Shown here: one piece after another, positions 1 to 32,520 of the stretch
Layout: each line of letters begins with the position of its first letter
Position numbering within the stretch: the stretch's first letter is position 1
Assembly: GCA_013400155.1 (NCBI GenBank)
Contig: VXBM01001024.1
Coordinates: 67,288-131,287 of the forward strand
DNA length: 64,000 bases
Source of the DNA: Helopsaltes ochotensis
Lineage: Eukaryota; Chordata; Aves; Passeriformes; Locustellidae
Direction of reading: 5' to 3'
Notes under the pieces: model-generated
What the model was told of the DNA's origin: nothing
What the model saw: only the letters and a program-made list of their open reading frames with translations
Database searches by the model: none
Position numbers and translations under genes: made by a program

Positions 1-19594
<19,594 letters not shown>

Positions 19595-19683
19595 NNNNNN
19601 NNNNNNNNNNNNNNNNNNNNNNNNNNNNNNNNNNNNNNNNNNNNNNNNNNNNNNNNNNNNNNNNNNNNNNNNNNNNNNNNNNN
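19595..19683. other. Assembly gap (89 N)
   Basis: A run of 89 undetermined bases separates the periodic A tract from ordinary sequence. Poly-A stands on both sides, so the join between the A tract and the SMAD3 flank is not shown by sequence and the two may not be physically linked. Confidence 0.99.
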
Positions 19684-19701
19684 AAAAAAAAAAAAAAAAA
19701 A
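19684..19701. repeat. Poly-A run of 18 at the gap edge
   Basis: Eighteen A follow the gap directly and lead into ordinary sequence. It could be a genuine short poly-A, for instance a retroposon tail, that seeded a faulty gap fill or scaffold join, or the tail end of the artefact itself. Confidence 0.9.
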
Positions 19702-22700
19702 GCGCCAAGTACTCTGAGGGTAGTTTTGTTTCTCTCAGCATTTCTGTGGGATTTCCAGTGCCATTTCACATCCCTCTCCCTCCAGCTGACGACCTAAATG
19801 AGCTGCCAATGGCCAAAAACATTTGTTGAGTATTTGTGTGGAAGAAATGCCCTTTTGGGAAGGGCTGGGAGCTCTTGAGCACAGCCTGGGCCTTGGTTGA
19901 GGCAGAGCCATCTCTTCCCTGCAGCAGGGAATGAATGTCATCCGCTGGCTCCTGCCCCGTGCTCTGCCCTCTCTGCATCCCAGCATGGATCAAATGGATC
20001 AGACAATGCACGGGCTCGGCCTCGAGGAGGAGAGTGGGAGATCCCCAGGTGATCAACAACAGCTGCTGGAGAGAGCCACGGGTAATCCCGAAACTAGAGA
20101 GGCTTTAGGGTTCGAAAACAAAAGGACGGAGCGAGGGCAAGCTCAGTCCCACGGGGAGCACTGAAAGCCTTGGGTTAGGCTCAGTGAAATGAAGGTTCCT
20201 CCTCGTGTTTTTCAGAGGAGACCACAAAGCCCAGAGGCAGCTGCCTGTGGGCGAGAGAGGCTGCCTGACTCACCGGCGTGCCACCATGGCATGGCAGCGC
20301 CGAGGGAAGCGCAGCTTCAGCCCTCCGAGCCAGGGCTAGGAGCACATGCCAGAAAGGGGAACAAAAACTCATCAAGTCAACCACAGCTGTGGTAGAGAAA
20401 GGAAGATGGGGTTTCACAGCCTCTCTGCTCTCACATGAGGGCTGCACTGCACAGGGAAGGAGGGGTAACCCCATGCTGCTCCCAGCCTGGCATCATTTCC
20501 CGGGGCTGGGACACAGCCTCGCACCATTCCCCCGGCAGAGCTGAGTGCTTGTGTTCTTTGGATAAGGATGGGGATGGAGGGCTCCCAGCAGGCAAAGGCA
20601 TCGAGGCATGGCCGCCTCCTACATTCCTAAAGGCACGACATTAAATGGAAGGCATCCATGAGCAGAAAAAGAACAAACTGGGTGAATTGTGGAGGTACAG
20701 GTTTAGTTGAGAGCCTGAACAGAGAAAGGAAGGGCCTGTGGTGGTGAAGATGATGCTGAGATTGCTCTGACAGCTGTACAATACAGCAAAAGGGAAATCA
20801 TGAACAGTCATGGATTTAGAAGCTACCTGAGAGGCCATAATTCCTGCCAGAAGTGATTCCTGCCATGCTCTGTGCACTGGAGGTTTCATCTAAGGAGTGC
20901 AGCTCTCCATAAGCAGGATTGTGGCACAGCTCACTCAGAGGTACAAAGGGGTTTGGAAATGATGGGGGTACTGACCCAAAAGGAAACTTTATCCATCATA
21001 AAACTTTATCCATTCTGCATGAGAATACTTGTGGAATTTTGGGAAGGCAGGAGGGAAATGTCTTCAGAGTTGCCGAAGGACTGATCATTTTCAGTGCTAA
21101 GCTTGAAGCAGGTGTTTGTGGCCAAGTTATTAAATGGTTTCTGATGGAAAGGCTGCCACCACCTTAAACTGCAGCAACAATGGCAGGGGCTGCTGAGGCT
21201 CTGGTACTCAAAGCAGCTGGGGCTGCAGAAATGGGAAACAGCCTCTTGTTTGTTCCTCATTCTGAAGCAGGGAGGGCATATGTGCCTCCCGTGGCACAGC
21301 CCCTTCCTCTTGTATCCTCTAATCTGTAATCTTCAATATCCTGTTTTAACTGGAAGTTAAGATTTTAGCTTCATACGGCTGCCTACAAACTAGGAGGATG
21401 AAACTGAAGCAGGGCATTGATGCACATCAAGTTCAAAGTCCTGCAAAACAAATACATATTCAAATATTCACTCAAATCCATTCTGTATCAAGAAAAAAGT
21501 ATAAAGATGATTCAGTGTTCTGATCAGCAAAGGCAGATTTAAGCATACACCTAATTAATTCAAAAATTTTGTGCCCAAGGCCTGCTCTAGAAGTGTTATA
21601 AGATGTTCCTTTTTACAGAAGATCTTTTAGAGAATTCTCTTTGCAGAGTCTCGTGTTATTCCATCTTAATTCGTTACAGGCTAGACTTTGCCACTTCCAT
21701 TAATGCAAAACCATCCCTTCATGTCGAGCTGAAAATAGCTAAAAGCAGAAACCTAATTTAACCCTTAAAACAAGCAGAGTGTTTGGAAGGATCTGTTACC
21801 AGCGAGGAGGCTGTGCCTGTGCTGCGTTTGATCTGTGCTAACTGGGGAGTGTTCAGGCCTGGGACACACATTGTTCACTGGAAATCAAATTGCACCCTGT
21901 CATAACAGTCTATTAACAGCCCTGAATTTCTGCAGAACTTCACCTCTTTGCTAGAAGATAACATTTCTCTTTCCTCCCAAGGATAAAATAACTTCCTTTC
22001 TTGCAGCTCTGCATATAATGGTGCTATTGCTTGATAGGGATGTCAACTTCCCTTGACTATTAAGGAGAGGGGAAATGTCTTTGTTACACATTTCTGTTCT
22101 CCTTTCATCCTCTTCAGAGAGGCCCCCAGCTCAATCTAAACAAAATAAAGCCAGGGTATCAGTTAAAAACAAAACCATTTTGAAAACTCTTTGATCTCCC
22201 TGGCTTCCTGTTAAATATACAATCGACTGTTTCTCCACATCCTCGACCACTACAGATCTGATTTGCTCTGCAGTTTATATTGACTTTGGCACCACACAAA
22301 ATTAACATATCATTGGCTATAAAACCTCTTAGAGGCAAAGAAATCCAACCCCCCCTCAGCTTCCCCTTGGCCTCCCTGTGTTCTCTGCTTTTCAATCCTG
22401 CCACCCACCTTTCAGTTTGTGTACAGGGAATTTGAGGTTGGAATTTGTCTGTTGGCAGACCCCTGTTTGTGACTCCTGTTTGTGACTCCTGTTTGTGACT
22501 CCTGTCCATCACCCCCTGCCCCCAGGCCAGCACAGACTGTGAGCTCTGGAGAAACCCAGCATCTCTTTTCCTCTCTATCTGCACATCTTTTTTTCTCCTT
22601 GAGAAACTCCTCCTGCCCTGCTCCACCAGGGACTTTGTTGACTTTGGTCTTCTCGTGCACCACGGAGCCTTTTTGCACTCCTGCCCTTGCCTTGCACCAT

Positions 22701-24939
22701 CCTCTGGATGGGGAAGAGCCCTGGGTACCCTCCCCACATCCCACCACCATCCCTGCAAGGCTGGACCTGCCTGCCCTCAGCCTTCCCTTCCTCCTCCCCT
22801 CTGCCTCTTCCTGTGGTGCTGGGTTAACACTCACACTCCATGATCTTGGAGGTCTTTTCTTAATGGTTCTGTCATCCTGGGTAGCTCAGCTGCATCTCAG
22901 CCCTGCCCTTCTCCCTTTGCAGAATTTCAGCTTTTCCAGTCTATTCATGAGCAATTTCTTCTCTCTCAAAGGGCTTTATGCCTTCATCCTCACCCCATTG
23001 TCATTTGAACAATCCATTGCCTTTTTTTCTGTTTCTTTTTTTTTTCCTTTGGGAGGGTGATGGTGGTGGATGGAATGGGACAGTTTGCTGTCAGTTTTCT
23101 GCTCCTTGAATTTATCTCAACTGTCCAGTGTTCATCAGCTTTGGTGCGTTCATGACTCAGACAACATTTTTAAATGATTTAGGCTGAGGAGGGAGTTCTA
23201 TCTGATAGAGATGAATAGATTGTAAGGTATTTAGGTCTCACTGTACTTGTGCAAAGCACTGCACATAATCCATGGAGTCCTACAAGTAGCAACAGGAAGT
23301 TTAATCCTCTCTACTGGCAAACTGGTGACTTGGTCTCTTCCAGCATTAATTACACTGAAGGAATACAAAACGTTGTAGCTTCCAGGACTAACTGCTCCAT
23401 GAAGTGTGGTATTTTAAGCAAGAGAAATGTTTGCACACAATGGAAAGGCACATAATGCTGCTCCATGCACAGATCAGATAAATTGTTCTGTAGCTTTAGT
23501 GACAGTAGAGACAAAAGGCTCTGTCTCCCTCATTGTAGCAGCAACATCTGGGTGGCTGCCTTCACATTTCTCCCCTGACTTGAGGCCTCTCCACATCCCA
23601 AAAGCAGGGAAAGAACATTGTTTCACGTACCTCAGGTAGCCCCAAAACGGGCCAAGGCCCGGAGGGGCTGGCAGAGTGTGATGGATCTGAGTTTTCCATG
23701 GCAGCACAGAAGTGGGGATGGAGTTTGCAGGCACCGCGGGGAGATTTGCTGTCACAATAATGGATCTCATGGGGCTTTCAGTGGCTGATCAGAGAATTAT
23801 TTCACAACTTGCCCCATTGCCCTTCTTGCCTCAGAGGTATTTTATAAAATGAAACCAATACTTTATAACATGAAGCCAATAATTCATAAAATAAAAGGCT
23901 CAGAATATCCAAACTGCTCTGTAGAAGAGTCCCTCAGGTTACCAAGCACCAACCCAAAGCAGAGCAAAGACTGAACTCTCAGTTTCCATAAATCCACTCA
24001 AATCTTGCCTTGCACTGCAGCAGCTTTGGGATCATCCTGCCTGGCAGAGCTCTCCACACCTCAGTAGCAATGGTCCTTTCAAGGATTCTCCTTCCATCAA
24101 AGCCCCAATTGATGATGAAGAAATGACATTGATTTGGGGTGTTCTTCCCTGCTCAGAGCACCCTCACAGCCTCCTCCCCCCTCCTCCCCAGCCCCCTTCC
24201 ACAGTCACCACAGAGATCTGGGTGCCTCAGACCCAGGAGATCCTCAGGTCACAGCTCAGGAGTCTTTGAGGAAAACTCACGATTCTCAGAACTGTCAGAA
24301 GACCTAAAAACAAGCTGACTCATTTCAAGCATGCCTCAATCTCCACCTCAGCAAGCTTGGTTAAGGTTTTAAGAAACAACCCAGAAAGCAATGCAAACCC
24401 CAAACCAGAAACCAGAGCTGCAGACAATCATCTTTGCAAATTTAGTTTCTAACCTGGCTTCCTTTCTTTCAGGAATTGGAACAGCTCTTTTGGAAAGTTC
24501 TGTGAACCCTTCGGTTTGTCACTGTTGGATTTGTGCAGTGATGGCACAGGAGGTGAGGGAATCACTTCTCTTCTCCTGAGGCAGCTTCACTAAAAGGAAG
24601 GTCAGCCATGAGGTCATTCCCTAAGGACCAGAGCTGAGGTATGGATCTGTTCATTAACCTTTATCTAGCAGCACATTCCACATCCTAAAAGTGGGTAGCA
24701 TAGTGGAATTTCTGCCTAAAGTGATCATTATTAATATTTTCTGTACTCTCTTGTTACAAAAATATCTTTACTTTCAGGAGTTTGCCTACAAAGGTCAAAG
24801 GTTCTGGGCTTACACCACAACAATTATGCAATATTGCAAGGGATACTGAAATATATACATATTTTGAAATATGAATGTGTATGAGAAAGCAAGGAATCAA
24901 TGGGCATTTAATAGCTGAGATACAGCATTCGGGTTTTTT
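19702..24939. other. Intergenic DNA upstream of SMAD3, no gene seen
   Basis: Ordinary mixed-composition vertebrate DNA. Open frames of up to about 199 codons occur (for example 22159-22758 minus and 22482-23060 plus), but they overlap on opposite strands, are rich in Pro, Ser and Leu from C/T-rich sequence, and match no family I know. The stretch at 22530-22830 is pyrimidine-rich. In mammals the upstream neighbour of SMAD3 is SMAD6; none of its exons were recognised here. Confidence 0.7.
22458..22509. repeat. 13-base minisatellite, four copies
   Basis: The unit GACTCCTGTTTGT repeats in tandem: a first copy with one change (22458-22470), two perfect copies (22471-22483 and 22484-22496) and a diverged fourth ending near 22509. 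It is probably polymorphic in copy number. Confidence 0.9.
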
Positions 24940-24964
24940 CGACCCAAGGGCCTTCAAAATCTCC

Positions 24965-25111
24965 ACCAACCAGAGAAGCTGTGGCTGCCCCACCCCTGGA
25001 AGTGTCCAAGGCTGTGTTGGAAAGGGCTTGGAGCAACCTGGGATAGTGGAATGGGATGAGCTTTTTAAGGTCCCTTCCAACCCAAGCCATTCAGGGATTC
25101 TGGGATTCTTC
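24965..25111 (+). mobile_element. CR1 LINE 3' fragment
   Basis: The segment contains the typical CR1 3' end series: a region like 'gctgtggctgccccacccctggaagtgt' in shorter pieces, then a ...AAGGTCCCTTCCAACCC... block near 25067, and an ATTCTGGG-like terminal repeat around 25095-25111. CR1 copies are usually 5'-truncated, and this copy keeps only the non-coding 3' part with no reverse transcriptase frame. Plus orientation is shown by the order of these blocks. Confidence 0.85.
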
Positions 25112-28100
25112 ACAAACCCTGCTTTCCTGCCTGTGATGGGTTTTGTATCAGGCCCCCCAAAACAAAGAAGCCAGATCTCTTTTCCCCAGCTCCCTCATTG
25201 CACTGGAGGTGTAAATTACGTTTTACTTTCTGCAAGTTGTGGAGCTGCGAACAACTCTGGTGCCTTTGGGGTAGGTGGGGAAAAGAAGTGTGGCTGGTTC
25301 TAAATAAAAGTTACTGTCAGATCAACCTTGATAGCAGAGCTAATGGCAGTGATCACATGGGAATAAAGACTCAGGCTTTGGTTTAATCATCCTTCCCTAT
25401 CAGCTGCACTGATCCAGTTCTGCATGACTAAGTCAAAGAAATGTTAGGTAACTGAAATTATCTCCTTGCTCTGCACTCCCCCCTGCAGTACCACAGTTGG
25501 TTTCAGGGGCTTTCAAGTAGGTAAATCTATAAAGGACATCTGTGAGTGCTGATAACAAAGAGAGGACAGGGGGTTTGTGAAGAGGTATCTGAAGTTAAGC
25601 TAGGAAAGAGATGTCCAAAGGCAAGAAATAGTCCTAAGGTCATAAAAATCACGTGTGCCTTTGAAAATTTCTATCAAGGCTGTACTCAGCTGCCTAAATT
25701 GGCTTCCATTCACTTCACAGGGTCTCTCTAAGTGCTGGAGCACGTGATTTTCAATTCTACTCCCAACAGCTTGGGCGGGGAAAGACCACCAGTATTGCAA
25801 AAATTACTTTGATACATTACAGAAAGCCCTGTAACTAGTGGTGTGACATTTTTATTTAAAAAGATCCCAAAATCTTGTATCAAAACCACCAAGAAGCCTT
25901 ATGCAGGCAGCCCTGAGGTTTGGTTTGAAATCTTGATCCAGATCCAAGTTATGCTGGTTAGTTTATTGTAAAAGAAAGAATAAATGTGTGGGATTCTAAT
26001 GTGTTCCAATAAAGCAGCATCCTTAATTTGTTCAGTATCTCAGGTAAACCAAAAACTATTAATAATTAATAATTAATAATTAATTGGACCAGACCACAGC
26101 TCTGGTTTCTTTTGCACTATCCCCACCCCTCAGGAGCTGACTGCAAGCTCACACAGGTGATGTTCCTTAAATCCTTAAATCCCAGAAGGACGGAATTGTA
26201 TCAGAACCTCCACTTTCAGCTCAGCTCAGCTCACCTCATCTCTTACCAAAACAAGGTAGGAAAAATTACTCTTTTGACACACAGCAAAAGCTGAAGGAAG
26301 GAAACAACATCATTATTTTAATTTATATGCTAAATTTCAGACCCATTTGAACAGGTCTCACTCAGGAGTTTTCAGTGCTTGAGCTGGCAATTCTGCCTTT
26401 AGCCCCCACACCAAGCACTACTCCGTGTGTATAAACTGAATTTGATTTAAGTTTAGTTTTAATTTAGGGCAGCCTGCCCAGATTTCTTTCCCCTCTGCTG
26501 ACAAACTTGGCAATGCTTTTACAGGGCCCAGAGAGCATTTCAGCCTCTCTTGCAAAGAGCCTTCACACAAAGCACTTTATTTGTCCCCAGAACAAATAAA
26601 CAAGGAGTAAACATCCCTCCTCTCACACACACGGAACATTTCCTTGTCACTCTCTTCCCATTTGTGCCATTTCTACTGCCCAAGTAGGACTCGAGCTTCA
26701 TGAAAATGTTATGAAAAGGCAAAGCTGCATTTTTGCAACAGTAAGGACTGAAAAGGAAAAAATAAACCCAAGGTTTTTTGTAGGAATACAAATGTTACAT
26801 GCACAGCTGGTGGACTCCGTCCAGTTCAGTTGTGTTCGAGGATCCCAACAGCAAAGGGGCTGTCCTCTGTTCCAAATGCAGTGAAACCCCTGGAAGGGAG
26901 GAGCTGGCAGATCGTGGTGGTTTGATTGCCCCCTTTTTCATCTTGAAGAATGCACTTTCTTGGGTTACACATTAAACTGCCCGGAGGCAAAATCAACACT
27001 TGGGGTTCTCCACAGAGCTTGAAACGTTGCTGCACAGAGCATGGCCGTGCAGAGCTTCTCCCACAAATCTTCAAGTTGTTTCCCTTATCTAAGCAAGCTA
27101 TGTATAAATATTAACATATTATTCACGGGTAAATAATTCCATGCCACTTCTTGCTGCTGCTGCTGCCTTAAAGAGGATTCTTGGTTTAAATGAGAGTGAC
27201 AGTCCCTTTGTGAGGCTTTCAATGCATTTTAGTTAAAAGAATTTAGGAAAAAAAGAAAAGAGAGAAAGGGTAACTTAATTAAGTAAACCTCAAAAATGAA
27301 GAAGTGGCCTTTAACTGTTGGTTTTAATGTAGGGGAGCCACCACACATAAAAACTACTGACTAAACTCTATAGTAATAGCAATTAGTCGAGTGCCACTTG
27401 ACTTGGGTGAGGTAGAGCTGGCATCCAAAGGATTTGTTCCTTGCTGTGTGCATGGATGGCTGTTGTGAGCAGCCTCGAGCTCTGCCCAGGTTCAGCACAA
27501 GTCTTGGACCAAACAATGTCAGGCACAGAGTTTGAACCTGATCAGGAGCTCCCTGCAGTGCTGGGGGGTCAGTTTGGCCAGGCTGGTTTCTGTTTTCCAA
27601 GACTGGTGGGATTGACCCCTTCAGTACAGGTGAATTTTTTCATTTAAATGTTCCTTGAGAGCACCCCTTGTGCACAAAGAAAAGTGTGTTCCTCCACAAG
27701 AGGATTCTTCCTGCAGAGGGCTGGACGTGCCAGCAGTGGTGGACAAGAAGCCATTGCAAGTGGAACATGTGGAAACAGGAGCCTATTCATTTAAAAAAAT
27801 GTATTTATATTTACTCCTTCAAAGCCTTTGCTCAGGAGCTTTTTTAAAGTTCAGCTGGATAGAAAATGCCTACTTCAAAACCAAACAGAAGACTTTAACA
27901 GATGTGCCCTGGCGAAGAAAAGGGTGCAGACACAGCAGGGAATTCAGAAAGGACAGACAGTCATATATGGACACGGGAAAGGAATCTCAAATAAATGTTT
28001 GTGGCTAGGAGCTGGAGTTTTTGTGTTACCTGTAATGAGCCTCTGGTTTTGGTGCCTGGCCTATTCCTCTCTTTTTTTCCTGACTGCAGCTTTTGGTGCT

Positions 28101-28790
28101 TTTTGTACTACAAGAGACTGTGGAATTTCACCAGCACCTCACTCCATCCAGCATCCCTTCCATCCCTAAAACTGAGAATTTGGATTTTATTTCTTAGCTA
28201 TACTTAAACCTCATGAAATTCCAGGTTGACTTCATTTTATAAAGACTGGGACAGGGCCATGTTTGCATGTGTGTGCAGTCACACCTAGAGCAGCCTGACA
28301 GCAGCTCCTTGTATGCAAAGTCTGGGCAGCGCTGAGCTTGCAGGTGCTGCCTCCTCACACCCAGGTGTTGAAAATCCCCCATTCCATCCCTCAGGATATC
28401 AGCACTTCCCACCGGGTGGCCACCCTAGTGACAGTTTTATCTCCAGCTTAATTACAAGCATATTAATTTCAGGCTGTTAGCACATTGGGAAAGATTAGAT
28501 CAGGCCAGTGACTGTGGTTCAGGAGAGGGCTCAGCCTCAGGAGGCTTTTGTGTCCTTGTGCGTCCCTTTCCTGTGCTCTGACAGCCAGGCAGGAAAGATG
28601 CTGTGGTGTCCTCATCAAGATGTTTTATTTTCTCTCATGAAACTCCAAAATCAAACAAAGAACTCCCCTCCAGACTGTTGCCTTCTGTCTCCTTTCACGC
28701 ACTGGACACTTGCAAACCATGCCAGGAGCTCCCACGTCAGGGCTATTAAAATTTCAAAGCCAAGTCTTGGAAAAAAGGAGGGAAAAGCAG
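25112..28790. other. Intergenic DNA, no gene seen
   Basis: Mixed-composition DNA with scattered frames under 120 codons and no recognisable domain. The only distinct structure is an AT-rich tandem repeat at 26057-26086, listed separately. Confidence 0.7.
26057..26086. repeat. AT-rich microsatellite (TTAATAA-like unit)
   Basis: About four copies of an ATTAATA-type unit make a perfectly AT-only stretch that is nearly self-complementary and contains repeated TTAAT/ATTAA cores. Confidence 0.85.
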
Positions 28791-28894
28791 AGCTGGGATT
28801 CTCTCTGCACCCTCTGGAGGTGTTTGTGAGGAGGGCTGAGGGGCCCTGAGCTGGGATTCCCTCTGAAGGTGTTTGTGAGGAGAGCTGAGGGGCC
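28791..28894. repeat. Tandem duplication of about 55 bases
   Basis: Unit one (28791-28845) and unit two (28849-28894) share AGCTGGGATT, then CTCT, then AGGTGTTTGTGAGGAG and GCTGAGGGGCC. Unit two lacks about nine bases (part of CACCCTCTGG). The unit is purine-rich and does not encode a recognised protein. Confidence 0.88.
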
Positions 28895-31800
28895 AGCCCA
28901 GCAGGATGTGCCCTGCCAGTGAAGCAGAGCCCGGCCGCTTCCCGTGCAGCTGCGAGTGCCCGAGCAGCCCCGACCCCAGGGGAGCAGCCAGGGCCCCCCA
29001 GCTCCCTGCACACCACAAACAGCCCCCGAGCCGAGGCAGAGGCTGCCTCACTTCCCACTGTGACACACAGGGGAAAGCTCACATTCCCTGGGAGATCACT
29101 CACCTGCCCCAACCTCAAACCTTCTCCCTTCCCACCAAGACCCGTACAGGTCGTAAAGGAAATAATGAGGGAATCATTGTTTTCAGTGGATAATTTCAGT
29201 TCTTCTTCAGAGTAGCTCTGTCCTGTGCCCCCGTTGGGCCATGGGGGGCTGGGGAAAGCTACTCAGAAATGTAACTCAGAAGCAGAGAGGTTCTGGAGTG
29301 CAGGACTGGCCTGTCCATGGCTCTCCAGAGAGGTCAGCTCCAGTTCAGGAGCGCCTACACAAATAACTGCCAGGAACTGGGAGAGTGTTTTAGAAGGATC
29401 ATTATGGACGTGCTGCTGCCTTGTATTTTTTTCCTCAGGCAAGAGGTGCTGCCGTGGTAACAGAAAGGATTCTGGCTTAACTAGAAGTGGTTGTGTGATT
29501 TTTGCACCATTGAGCCTCTTGGAACACGCAGGTGAATTGGCTTGTGCGTGTGAAGCATTAGGAACTTCCAACAAAACAACTTTTTATTGTGTGTGCGTGT
29601 TTTCTCATCTGCAGAGAAGAATAGCTGTGGTACCCTGCGAGGATTTGACTGAGCTGTGTATTTCACAGAGCTGACGTTAATGCTGAAGACATTAACTTAG
29701 AAAGGCCTCGCTTTTTTCATGACTCATGCCAGGAGTTATTTTCCTGTAGGTTTGTTCTGAGTAATTTAGATGGGTTTGCTTGCATATAAATGCTGTTCTA
29801 CACATATGGATATATATATACATTACCTTCACCAGGGAAAGCTCCCACACTTTCCCTTATGCACATTATACGTGACATAGGTTCCAAGTTAAATGTCACA
29901 GCCCTTCTTTACAAGGTAAACAGTGAAGATAACCCAATTTAAAACTCCTCATTTTCAGTGCTGCCCATCTCACCCTTCATGGAGAACATTGGACACGAGG
30001 AGTTGAGGCCACCACCCTGTCTGCTGTGAGCTTCCCAGCTTGTCCACCTGGGAGCTGTAGAATTCCCTTTCCACGTACAGGTAGGAAATTACATTGAATA
30101 TTTCAGCCAGTGAGGTAGAAATGGGGGCAGCACCTCAGAAGCTGCTTCTCAACCACTCCTTGATTTTCAACCCAGCCACAGTGGCACGTTGGGAGCTGTT
30201 TGAGCAGGCACCAGGCTCCCTCAGAGCCCGAGCCCAGGCAGGGAACAGCGTGCTCTGGCCACGCTGCCTCCATGCTGCCTGTCCCAGCTCGCCCTGAACC
30301 GCCTTCCTGTCTGCCCCAAAAATCCCTTCTCGCTACTCAAAGGATAGAAAGGGAACATGGAGCAAAGCACAGAACAATTCTTCAGTCTCTGAAGCCGTTA
30401 CAAATATTTTTGATAAAGGTACATATATGCAGAGCTGAGCTCCGGTGAACACCTTCTTATTTCTCATGTTAATTTGATATTGTTCCTGAAGCAGAGCCTG
30501 ATTTTTCTCTTTGTGAAAGGAGAATTTTAATTCTGGTCCTATTCATTAATCATATCAAAACCCAAGGTACGCAGATGTTATTTTTCAGTAATTTTAAGGT
30601 GCTAGTGTATTAGTAAAAGGTTAAGAAATGTAAAATCGCTGTAAAGGGTTTGGGTTTTTTTCTTGAAGTGTTTGGTTTCCTCACATTATTGCAGACTATA
30701 TATATCTTTATTTCTCAGTTAGTGCAAACAGTGGCCCTGAACCTCTACAATTCCAAACACAAGCAAAGATAATGACTTATTTAAAGTAAAGAACACATTG
30801 TTCCACAAAAAAAATGAGCACAATGACAAAAAGAAGCATAAACTTCTCCTGCCTAGTGGTGGCTTCCAAGTCGACAGACATTTTGTAAACCAGCAATCGG
30901 ATCCAGACCACGCAGAATTGGGATGGTCCCACTTTTCCTGTTAATTTTTCCACTATGAGAGTGTCCAAAAGTCTCTGAAATAAAGGATTACTGTCTAGGG
31001 GTTCAGAAAGTCATATTTTCATGGAACAGTTCATTCTGACAGGTAACCCCAGCAAGCACACAAGCTGTTCCATTAAATGTCATGGCCTTAAGCTTCAAAA
31101 TGTGTCCCACATCCCAAGCCCAACTGTTTGTTTGTTTTCAGGAGCGTTTTCAGTGCCGCTGTGGCCTGGAGTTTAGATCAGTGGTTTAGCTGCCTCCACC
31201 TCATTTACAGGTTGTAAGCAAGTGAGACCCAGTTTGGTTTAGTGTTTAGCAAATTATCTTCACCCTTTTGCCACTAAATCACTGTACAAGCACGAGCAAA
31301 CCACTCAGCTCTTCCTCTCCTTCCCCTTATTCAAATGTACCCAGGCCATGACTAGTGATATGACTGTGAGGAGTGAAGATCAGCCCATGAATATGGACAG
31401 AAAACTCTAGAAGCTCTGCTCAACCAAGGTCACAGCATGAATTCTGAGTGTAGCGATGAGGTTTGAGTATTATCAAAATATTTCTGGATGAAAAAAGCAT
31501 GGAATGGTGCCCATGGTTTTCTATCCAGAAAGAAATGTTGGTCCCCAGAACAGAAATCTGGTCTGAGATCACCCTGCTGTAATAAGGACTTACCCGGTCT
31601 GAGGCAGGTCCTTCAGCCTCTGGGCTTGCAAAATGTACTGGGCCAAGAATTGAGAAAATAGAAAAAGATTCAAATCACCCCAACTCAAAATGTAGTAAGA
31701 ATGTATTTCTGCATTAAAAAAAATGTATTTAACTTCCCCATCTGTGTTTCACTTGGTTCACATATTCAAGCCATTTTCTAAAGCTGTGAACGACAACTTT

Positions 31801-32280
31801 TAATAAGAGTTCAGATCCTTAAATAATCACAAACTATCAAAAACTTGGCCTTTTCAGAAAATTACAAATATACAGCAAGTCAACAGCACTAGCAAGTCAG
31901 TACTTGAGGCATCCTGCTTTTAGTGTAAACAGCATCAATAACTTTTTGCATTGCTTTAGAGGTATTTAGAGGAGATACTTCCTCAGACGATGTTGGGATC
32001 ATCTACAGGGGTTCTACATCTTTGTACTTCAGGCATCTCAACCGAAGCAGCCAAAAACTGGGTCAGGGCAACAGTCCAAAATTTTAGTGGTGAGCCTCCA
32101 AAATTCAAGACGCTCAGGGAATGCATGTTGGGGAATAATATGAGAACACTGAAGAAAAAAAAAAAAAAAGATAGAGAGAGAAGGGCATATTTAATTTGTA
32201 TCCAATATTAATATTTCAAAAATCGGTACTGTCAATTTGGAATAAAAGCCTGTGTTTGAAATGCCTGTGAATGCCAGTTG
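28895..32280. other. Intergenic DNA, no gene seen
   Basis: Ordinary sequence. Frames of 95 to 149 codons at 28900-29674 overlap one another in both directions and show no domain. AT-rich patches occur around 29800-29830 and 30530-30620. Confidence 0.7.
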
Positions 32281-32284
32281 CCTC

Positions 32285-32520
32285 AGAGCCTCAGACGCTG
32301 TCTGATCCCATCGGTTCCTGAGTTGCCACGAGGCAATGTGGATGGCTGGCTGCTCCAAATCCCCAGGCACGGGGAGCGTTGGGATGCCGGCTTTCGAGGA
32401 GTCTCCCCCCTGGGTTACTCCGGATCCTGGAATATGGGAATGTGGCTTGGCAAGAACCCGCGTGGCTGGGAGCTGCCGAGCAGCCCCGCGGGCTTCCCAA
32501 ATTCGGGCTCGCCATCGTCC
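32285..32520. promoter_or_regulatory. Upstream CpG-rich patch, candidate distal promoter or enhancer
   Basis: I count 16 CpG dinucleotides between 32294 and 32518 in a GC-rich stretch, sharply above the sequence on either side. It lies about 1.3 to 1.6 kb before the SMAD3 start codon and is separated from the main island by AT-richer DNA (32530-33130). It could be an upstream SMAD3 promoter, the start of a divergent transcript, or an enhancer. The call rests on composition only. Confidence 0.45.

Noticed and set aside
19683..19683. The gap ends at coordinate 19683, which equals 3 to the ninth power
   Set aside because: Treated as coincidence; no other power-of-three structure was seen.
22159..23060. 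Overlapping 199-, 140- and 192-codon frames as genes
   Set aside because: They overlap on both strands, are compositionally biased by a C/T-rich stretch and match no known family.
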